A stretch of 64,000 bases of DNA from Klenkia soli. Lineage in GTDB: Bacteria > Actinomycetota > Actinomycetes > Mycobacteriales > Geodermatophilaceae. The DNA is taken from the NCBI RefSeq assembly GCF_900103975.1, contig NZ_FNIR01000010.1, forward strand, positions 124,001 through 188,000. The letters are read 5' to 3'. The notes under the pieces are model-generated. The model did not search any database. It worked only from the letters and a program-made list of their open reading frames with translations, and was not told where the DNA came from. Below, piece by piece: positions 58,377 to 64,000 of the stretch. Made by a program: the position numbers and the translations under genes. The stretch's first letter is position 1; each line of letters opens with the position of its first letter.

Positions 58377-59993
58377 TCAGCCCTCCAGCAGCCAGACGGC
58401 GGTGTCGGCCGGTAGCGCGACGGTGCCGTGCGCGTTCTTGACGTGGGTGGTGGACGCCAGCAGGACGGTGCCGGGGTTCGGCACGAGGGCGGTGTCGGCG
58501 CCCATGTTGAGCACGCAGGTCACGGTCTCGTCGTCCCCGGCGCAGCGGACGGTGAGGACGTCGCCCGACGTGCTCACCGTCGCCCGGCCGGATCCCAGCG
58601 CCGGGTGGGCGGCGCGCAGGGCCAGCGCTCGGCGGTACAGCGTGAGGGTGGAGCCGCCGTCCCGGGTCTGCCGGGAGACGGCGTGCTGCGACCAGTCGTC
58701 CGGGATGGGCAGCCACGGTGCGGCGGCACCGTCGGGGGAGAAGCCGACGCCCGGTGCCTCGTTCCACGGCATGGGCACGCGGCAGCCGTCGCGGCCGGCC
58801 CGGGCACCGCCGCTGCGGTGGAAGATCGGGTCGAGCTTGGCCTCGTCCGGGACGACGGCCTGCGGCAGCGCGAGCTCGTCGCCGGCGTAGAGGTAGGGCG
58901 AGCCGGGCAGCGCCAGCATCAGCAGCGTCGCGGCGCGTGCCCGTGCGGTGCCGAGGGTGCCGCCGCCGAACCGGCTGACCTGGCGGTCCTTGTCGTGGTT
59001 GCCGAGCACCCACGAAACGGGGGCGCCGACGGTGGCGAAGGCGTCGAGCGCGGTCTGCACGCCGTCGGCGAAGGCAGCGGCGTCCCAGCCGGACTTGATC
59101 AGCCGGAAGGAGAACGACTGGTGCAGCTCGTCGGGGCGGGAGTAGAGCGCGACCTGGTCGAGGTCGGACAGGCAGACCTCGCCGACGAGCATGGTGCCGG
59201 GGTACTCGTCGCAGATCGCGCGCCAGCGGCGCCACACGTCGTGCACCTCGGGCTGGTTCCAGGTCATGGCCTGCTCGGGGCCGTGGCCGAAGAGGGTGGG
59301 GGAGTAGGCGCCGGGGTTGTCCCGCAGCTGGTCGTCCTTGATGAGCCCGTAGGCGACGTCGACGCGGAAGCCGGAGACGCCGCGGTCCAGCCAGAAGCGG
59401 AGGGTCTGGTCGAAGTCGTCGGCGACGGCGGGGTCACGCCAGTTCAGGTCGGGCTGCTCGGGGGCGAACAGGTGCAGGTACCAGCGACCGTCGGGGGTGC
59501 GCGACCAGGCGGGTCCGCCGAACAGCGACTGCCAGTTGTTCGGGGGCTCCTCGGATGCTTCGGCGAAGTGGTACCGGTTGGCCTCCGGGCTGCTGGGGTC
59601 GGCGAGGGCCTGCTGGAACCAGGGGTGCTGGTCGGAGGTGTGGTTGGGGACGACGTCGAGGATGACCTTGAGGCCGAGCTGGTTCGCGTCGGCGACGAGC
59701 GCCTCGAGGTCGGCGAGGTCGCCGTAGTCGGGGTCGACGGCGCGGTAGTCGACGATGTCGTAGCCGCCGTCGGCGCCGCCGGAGGGGTAGTGCGGGTTGA
59801 TCCAGAGAGCGTCGACGCCGAGCCAGACCAGGTAGGGCAGCCGCGACCGCAGGCCGGCGATGTCGCCGATGCCGTCGCCGTTCGAGTCGGCGAACGAGCG
59901 CAGGTAGACCTGGTAGACGACCGCGTCGCGCCACCACTCCTGTGATGGGGCGGGTGCGGCGGGGGACGGCAGCGCTGCCAACCGGGGTGCCAT
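58377..59993 (-). CDS. Glycoside hydrolase family 13 alpha-glucosidase-like enzyme
   Basis: 538 residues from ATG 59993. The (beta/alpha)8 barrel begins W-W-R-D-A-V-V-Y-Q-V-Y-L-R-S-F-A near residue 20. Catalytic residues: nucleophile Asp in G-F-R-V-D-V-A near 214, acid Glu in V-G-E-V near 270, transition-state Asp in G-N-H-D near 334. Conserved region I is D-V-V-P-N-H near 118. The pattern places it among oligo-1,6-glucosidases, trehalose-hydrolysing or sucrose-active enzymes (QPDLNW motif). A palindrome lies about 55-75 bases upstream. No transporter is adjacent. Confidence 0.92.
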   Translation of the reverse strand: MAPRLAALPSPAAPAPSQEWWRDAVVYQVYLRSFADSNGDGIGDIAGLRSRLPYLVWLGVDALWINPHYPSGGADGGYDIVDYRAVDPDYGDLADLEALVADANQLGLKVILDVVPNHTSDQHPWFQQALADPSSPEANRYHFAEASEEPPNNWQSLFGGPAWSRTPDGRWYLHLFAPEQPDLNWRDPAVADDFDQTLRFWLDRGVSGFRVDVAYGLIKDDQLRDNPGAYSPTLFGHGPEQAMTWNQPEVHDVWRRWRAICDEYPGTMLVGEVCLSDLDQVALYSRPDELHQSFSFRLIKSGWDAAAFADGVQTALDAFATVGAPVSWVLGNHDKDRQVSRFGGGTLGTARARAATLLMLALPGSPYLYAGDELALPQAVVPDEAKLDPIFHRSGGARAGRDGCRVPMPWNEAPGVGFSPDGAAAPWLPIPDDWSQHAVSRQTRDGGSTLTLYRRALALRAAHPALGSGRATVSTSGDVLTVRCAGDDETVTCVLNMGADTALVPNPGTVLLASTTHVKNAHGTVALPADTAVWLLEG

Positions 59994-60048
59994 GACTCCG
60001 TCATCGGCAGTCGTGGGCCCAGAGGTGTGCACTGGGTCTCAGACGTCC

Positions 60049-60066
60049 CTGCCATCGATGTGGCAG
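60049..60066. promoter_or_regulatory. Palindrome upstream of the GH13 gene
   Basis: CTGCCA-tcgatg-TGGCAG, six-base arms and six-base spacer, 56 bases before the GH13 start on the complement. LacI-family operators in sugar operons have this size and symmetry, but no LacI gene lies in the window, so the regulator would be encoded elsewhere. Confidence 0.4.
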
Positions 60067-60192
60067 ATCGCCTCGTCGCGCAGACAACCTCTATGGGTGG
60101 GGACCTCCCACACCAGACGGGAGCCGTCGTCGTGACGTGGCCACGTTGGAGAGGAAAGACCTCGCGTCGGCGGCCCGGGACATGATGAGGAT

Positions 60193-61947
60193 GTGACCGA
60201 CAACGGGTTGGAGGCGCGCAGCACTGAAGCAGGTGGTGCTCCATCGCGAAACAAGGAGGCGCTGGCGCACGTGCGGGACGGCGTGGGTCGGCGGCCGGGT
60301 CCTGGCCGGTCGCTCCAGGAGGTGGCTCCGGACGTAGCCCGGCATTGGGATGAGGAACGCAACGGCGGCGTGAAGCCGACTCGCATTCACGCGAACAGCA
60401 GACGTGTGGCGTCCTGGATGTGTCCGGACTGCGGCACCCGGGGACAGGACGTGATGGTCCTCAGCCGCGTGGCCGGGTTTCGAAGGTACGGCCCAGGTCA
60501 TGGTTGCAGAAGGTGTTCTCTGGACCGGCGCGATGCACCGAAGTCCGGGATGTCGCTGGCGGACAAGCGTCCTGAGCTGGTACCCGAGTTCGACCTCGGG
60601 GCCAATCACCCACTGACACCGACCGCCGTCCCCGCCACCTCCAACAAGAAGTGCTGGTGGCATTGCCCGGCGGGTTTGGACCATCCGAGTTACCCGGCAT
60701 CTCCAGCCAATCGACGGCGGTCTGGATGTCCGGCGTGTGCCGGGAAGATGGTCACGCCCGCTACCTGTCTGGCGACACGTTTCCCGCTCGTGGCGGAGTC
60801 GTGGCACCCGACGCTGAACCACCCGCTCACCCCGCACGACGTAACCTGTGGAACACCGCGCATCGTGTGGTGGCGCTGTCGCCGGGGGCACGACTGGCGA
60901 ACGTCGGTGGCTCTGCGCACAGGTCAGTCGACGCAGTGCCCGAGATGTCACCATGCGCACCGCTCGAACATCGAGACCAGGATCTTCTCGGAGCTGTTCG
61001 TTCTGCTGGAGCCCTACCTCGGTGCTGTCGCAATTCAGCACAACCTGTCTCTGGAACGGTGTTCCAGAGCCCTGGGCGAGGTTGACATCCTGATATCCCT
61101 CCACCGTTCAGCTGGGCCGGTTGTCGAGACGAGCGTGGCCCGTGAGCTGCAGCTGATCGTCGAGTTCGACGGTGCGTACTGGCACCGAGGTCGAGGGGCT
61201 CAGGACCGCAAGAAGTCGGCCGCCATACGGGCGGCCGGATACCGGTTGATTCGCGTCCGCGAGCAACCGCTCCGTGCTCTGCATCCTGACGACGTGGCCG
61301 TCGTCAACGGGGGTACAGCACACCAGGCTGCAGTGGAAGTGCTGCGACGGCTGAGGGAGCGGGCGTGGTTACCGGCAGACCTCATCCTGCCGGTCGACGA
61401 GTATCTGTCCGGTCAGACCCCAGTCGGGGATTCAGTCGCGAATGCACTGCTTGCTGACGGGAGTCGCCGAAACCTCGGGAGTCGGTCGCTTGCGATGACT
61501 CATCCCCACCTCGCAGCGGAGTGGGACGGGAAGGCGAATGGAGATCTGACGGCCTGGAACGTCACCGCGAGCACCTCCCGGAGTGCGTGGTGGATCTGCG
61601 AGCGAGGAGACAGGTTCAGCCGTCCACCCCGCGAACGGGCGGCCGGCGGTGGGTGCCAATATTGTTCAGGTCGCGCCGTCAACGCTCGCAATTGTCTGCT
61701 GACCACCCACGCGGACCTGTCGGCCGAGCTCATGCGCCCCGAAGACGTCGCCGGACTGCACGGCGAACTGAGTGGGGCTCTGCAACGGAACCCAGCCGAC
61801 ATCAGCGGGGGATACTCGAAGATCCAGTGGTGGTGCTGCTCCGCCTGCGATTTTCAGTGGCTCGCAACAGTCAAGAACCGGGCGAGGAACGGGTCGGGGT
61901 GTCCCCGCTGCTGGAGCATTCGGCGAAGGGGGGCGACGCGCCGTTGA
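60193..61947 (+). CDS. Zinc-ribbon-repeat protein with a central Vsr-like endonuclease domain
   Basis: 584 residues, GTG start. Five zinc-ribbon repeats of the PF14311 (DUF4379) type lie at about 41-110, 121-185, 194-255, 470-535 and 540-580; the clearest repeats carry two Cys pairs separated by S-x-x-x-W-W-x-C and end C-P-x-C. Between repeats 3 and 4 (about 258-365) sits a restriction-endonuclease-like fold: E-T-R-I-F, G-E-V-D-I-L-I, V-E-F-D-G-A-Y-W-H, D-R-K-K-S-A-A-I and G-Y-R-L-I-R-V-R-E, the pattern of Vsr-type nicking enzymes. Sampled lines have about 58-68 percent GC against about 77 in a neighbour, and rare codons are frequent, so recent transfer is likely. Possible defence or homing-type nuclease (inference). 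Confidence 0.85.
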   Translation: MTDNGLEARSTEAGGAPSRNKEALAHVRDGVGRRPGPGRSLQEVAPDVARHWDEERNGGVKPTRIHANSRRVASWMCPDCGTRGQDVMVLSRVAGFRRYGPGHGCRRCSLDRRDAPKSGMSLADKRPELVPEFDLGANHPLTPTAVPATSNKKCWWHCPAGLDHPSYPASPANRRRSGCPACAGKMVTPATCLATRFPLVAESWHPTLNHPLTPHDVTCGTPRIVWWRCRRGHDWRTSVALRTGQSTQCPRCHHAHRSNIETRIFSELFVLLEPYLGAVAIQHNLSLERCSRALGEVDILISLHRSAGPVVETSVARELQLIVEFDGAYWHRGRGAQDRKKSAAIRAAGYRLIRVREQPLRALHPDDVAVVNGGTAHQAAVEVLRRLRERAWLPADLILPVDEYLSGQTPVGDSVANALLADGSRRNLGSRSLAMTHPHLAAEWDGKANGDLTAWNVTASTSRSAWWICERGDRFSRPPRERAAGGGCQYCSGRAVNARNCLLTTHADLSAELMRPEDVAGLHGELSGALQRNPADISGGYSKIQWWCCSACDFQWLATVKNRARNGSGCPRCWSIRRRGATRR

Positions 61948-62159
61948 CGCCACACGTGTGTCACGATTCCGCGGGCTGAGTCGATACCGACAGGCGGTCC
62001 GTCGGTCGCTGGCGAATCATGTCGATCACGTGCACCCTCCTGGTTCAGGATGGCGCAGAACGGTGATGGGGCAAGCCGGTCTCGTCGGGTTCCCCTTCTG
62101 GTCCACGGAATGGCGCGACGGTGCTCGCTGCACCCTGGTCGAGCGGCCTCCGGGTTTCG
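61948..62159. other. Gap after the nuclease gene, lower-GC flank
   Basis: 212 bases with no gene I would defend. Composition remains lower in GC than the genome around it, suggesting it belongs to the transferred segment. An open frame crosses it but has no ribosome site and no plausible product. A TTCGTCA ... TGACGAA dyad at 62156-62183 overlaps the end of the M18 gene and could help terminate its transcript. Confidence 0.4.
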
Positions 62160-63419
62160 TCATCCTCGTAGGCAGCTGACGAAGGCCGCCTTCATGAGGG
62201 GCACGTCGACGGCGGAGCAGAGTTCACGCACCGAGTGCATGGCCAGCTGGGGCGCGCCGACATCGACCGTCGACAGCCCGAGCCGTGTGGCCGTCAGCGG
62301 GCCGATGGTCGAGCCGCAGGGCAGGTCGGCGCGGGAGACGAAGTGCTGCACCGGCACCCCGGCCTCCTGGCAGCGCTCAGTGAACCAGCCACCTGACACC
62401 GCATCGGTCGCGTAGGCCTGGTTGGCGTTCAGCTTGAGCACCGGCCCGCCCCCCAGCACCGGCTGGTGCGACGGCTCGTGCCGCTCCGACCGGGTCGGGT
62501 GCACCGCGTGCGCCATGTCCGCGCTCACCAGCTTCGACGCCGCAATCGTCCGCGCGAACGCCTGCGGCTCCGAGCCGGCCAGGCGAGAAATGACGTCCTC
62601 CAGGAACGACCCGCGCGCCCCCGACGCCGAGCCCGAACCGACCTCCTCGTGGTCGTTGCACACCAGCACCTGGGTGTGCCGCGTCTCCGCGGAGACGCCC
62701 AGCAGCGCCAGCAGACCCGAGTGGCAGCAGGCCAGGTCGTCCAGCCGCGGCGCCGCGATCCACGTGCCGTCGACCCCCGCCCGCGCGGCCGGCTGCGTGT
62801 CGGCCAGCACCAGGTCGTGGCCCACGATGTCCGCCGCGTCCACCCCGGCGGTCGAGGCCAGTGCCTGCAGGAGGCCAGGCTCCGTCGACAGCTCCGACCC
62901 CCACACCGGCTGCAGGTGCCGCTGCGGGTCCAGGGTCAGCCCCTCGCGGACCGATCGGTCGAGGTGGATCGCCAGCGACGGCAGTCGCAGCGGTGCGCCG
63001 GGCAGCTTCGCGAGCACCGTCGTCCCACCGCGGAGCGCGAGGCGACCCGCGACGGTCAGCTCGCGGTCCAGCCAGGTGTGCCACAACCCGCCGCCGTAGG
63101 GCTCGACGCCGACGAGGCGGTAGCCGGCCTGCCGGACGTCGTACCGCGGGCGCACGCGGAAGGTGGGGGAGTCGGTGTGCGCGCCGATGATCCGCAGCCC
63201 GGCCTCGGCCACCGGGTCCGAACCCACCCGCACCGCCACCACGCTGGCCCCGCGCACCGTGAACACCGCGTCGCCGGGGGACAGGTCCCACACCGCGGTC
63301 TCGGCCAGCCGACGGAACCCGCCTGCCTCCAGCCGGCGGGCGATCTCCGCCGCCGCGTGCGAGGGGGAGGGGGAGGCGTCCACGAACGCGCGGAGGTCGT
63401 CACCGAGGGAGAGGTCCAC
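62160..63419 (-). CDS. apeB: M18-family aminopeptidase
   Basis: 419 residues from GTG 63419. Zinc ligands of M18: His in G-A-H-T-D-S-P near residue 83, Asp in P-R-L-D-D-L near 221, Glu pair in N-D-H-E-E-V-G near 252, Asp in S-A-D-M-A-H-A near 300 and the C-terminal His in L-A-M-H-S-V-R-E near 398. A complete catalytic set for a dodecameric aspartyl-type aminopeptidase. The last codons (S-C-L-R-G) differ in composition from the rest and abut the lower-GC segment, so the C-terminus may have been altered by an insertion. Confidence 0.9.
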   Translation of the reverse strand: MDLSLGDDLRAFVDASPSPSHAAAEIARRLEAGGFRRLAETAVWDLSPGDAVFTVRGASVVAVRVGSDPVAEAGLRIIGAHTDSPTFRVRPRYDVRQAGYRLVGVEPYGGGLWHTWLDRELTVAGRLALRGGTTVLAKLPGAPLRLPSLAIHLDRSVREGLTLDPQRHLQPVWGSELSTEPGLLQALASTAGVDAADIVGHDLVLADTQPAARAGVDGTWIAAPRLDDLACCHSGLLALLGVSAETRHTQVLVCNDHEEVGSGSASGARGSFLEDVISRLAGSEPQAFARTIAASKLVSADMAHAVHPTRSERHEPSHQPVLGGGPVLKLNANQAYATDAVSGGWFTERCQEAGVPVQHFVSRADLPCGSTIGPLTATRLGLSTVDVGAPQLAMHSVRELCSAVDVPLMKAAFVSCLRG

Positions 63420-63510
63420 ACCAGCAGTCTGGCCCACCCCGTACCGTTCCCCGGCCACCCCCGCCCGCACGCTGAGCCGCCCCCACCCGCCCGACCGACG
63501 GAGCTCCCGC

Positions 63511-64000
63511 ATGACCGCAACCACCCTCGGCGTCGAGGAGGAGTTCCACCTCGTCGACCCCGCCACCGGGGCCCTGGTGGCGAGCCAGCAGGTGGCCGCC
63601 GCCGCGGTGATGGGCCAGGCCGGGCCGCACGTGCAGCCCGAGATCAGCCAGACCCAGCTCGAGACCGCCACCGGCGTCTGCACCACCCTCGCCGAGGTCC
63701 GCGCCGAGCTCCTGGCCACCCGGCGCGAGGCCGTCGCCGCCGCCCAGGCCGCCGGGCTGACCGTGCTGGCCGCCTCCACGCACCCCTCGGCCGCGCCGGA
63801 GGACCTCGTCCTCACCGACGCCCCGCGCTACCGCGTGATGGTGCAGCGCTGGGCGGGCCTGGCCACCGGCCAGGACATCTGCGGCACCCACGTGCACGTC
63901 GGCGTCGACGACCTGAACACCGCCGTCCACGTCATGGACCGCGCCCGGCCCTGGCTGCCGCTGCTGCTCGCGATGACCGGCAGCTCCCCGTTCCACGACG
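63511..64000 (+). CDS. YbdK-type carboxylate-amine ligase (GCS2 family), 3' partial
   Basis: The first 163 residues are visible; the gene runs off the window. ATG with GGAG upstream. L-G-V-E-E-E-F-H-L-V-D at residues 6-16 and I-S-Q-T-Q-L-E-T near 45 are the usual ATP/Mg2+ elements of glutamate-cysteine ligase 2, and C-G-T-H-V-H-V-G-V near 129 is highly conserved. Such proteins ligate Glu or another acid to an amine; only some make gamma-glutamylcysteine. Divergent from the aminopeptidase gene across 91 bases. Confidence 0.88.
   Translation, partial: MTATTLGVEEEFHLVDPATGALVASQQVAAAAVMGQAGPHVQPEISQTQLETATGVCTTLAEVRAELLATRREAVAAAQAAGLTVLAASTHPSAAPEDLVLTDAPRYRVMVQRWAGLATGQDICGTHVHVGVDDLNTAVHVMDRARPWLPLLLAMTGSSPFHD

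Noticed and set aside
60193-61947. Transposase or integrase as identity of the lower-GC gene
   Set aside because: No DDE, tyrosine or serine recombinase motifs and no terminal inverted repeats were found; the nuclease core fits Vsr-like enzymes instead.
61772-62179. 135-codon frame overlapping the end of the nuclease gene
   Set aside because: No ribosome site, overlaps the nuclease in another frame, and the product has no coherent composition.

Overview
The window is a gene-dense, very GC-rich stretch with many GTG starts, ATGA/GTGA stop-start overlaps and almost no gap over 200 bases. This points to a high-GC actinomycete. The gene content would fit the Geodermatophilaceae (Blastococcus, Geodermatophilus, Modestobacter), but that placement is inference. 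No rRNA, tRNA, CRISPR array, transposase or integrase was seen.

Bases 1-10260 hold genes for peripheral breakdown of aromatic acids. A ring-hydroxylating dioxygenase operon (alpha and beta subunits, an unknown 129-residue protein, a dihydrodiol dehydrogenase, a 3-Cys ferredoxin and a ferredoxin reductase) leads into a class II aldolase-type decarboxylase, an IclR regulator and a second class II aldolase. This matches the gene set of actinobacterial phthalate 3,4-dioxygenase clusters. A DMT permease follows, then a MobA-like 3-hydroxybenzoate 4-monooxygenase divergent from its own IclR gene. Both routes would end at protocatechuate; no ring-cleavage gene is present.

Bases 10257-23509 hold a serine hydrolase, a decayed VOC gene (frameshift plus stop codon), and a seven-gene minus-strand operon: acyl-CoA ligase, cyclase-family hydrolase, CoA-transferase, APH-type kinase, two unknown proteins, a CaiB-type racemase/CoA-transferase, and an IclR gene at the end. 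Divergent from it are an MHS-type transporter and a zinc alcohol dehydrogenase, with a dehydroquinase-like gene beyond. The 222-base divergent control region carries two promoters, each followed by a palindrome sharing the core CGAAnnTTnnTTCG. This looks like a complete uptake-activation-degradation module for an unidentified acid under one regulator.

Bases 23578-41000 are mixed: an ECF sigma/YCII pair, SMP-30, a HSL-type esterase, small unknown proteins, enoyl-CoA hydratase, luciferase-like oxidoreductase, ferritin-like protein, RtcB ligase, DUF427, a 48-residue zinc ribbon, YccF, a GH15-SDR pair, and two small membrane proteins with related C-terminal domains.

Bases 40830-64000 hold a thiolase, a 1168-residue RecB-nuclease/exonuclease/helicase fusion, a PhyH dioxygenase divergent from a siderophore-interacting protein across an IdeR/DmdR-like iron box, an NYN-type protein, an MFS pump, a hydrolase-TetR pair with a perfect operator, a UvrA2-type ATPase, a truncated globin, a CbbX-like AAA ATPase, a GH13 glucosidase, a lower-GC gene encoding zinc-ribbon repeats around a Vsr-like nuclease, an M18 aminopeptidase and the start of a YbdK/GCS2 ligase. 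The lower-GC nuclease gene is the clearest accessory element. The operator pair and the CoA-acid operon are the best candidates for undescribed biology.
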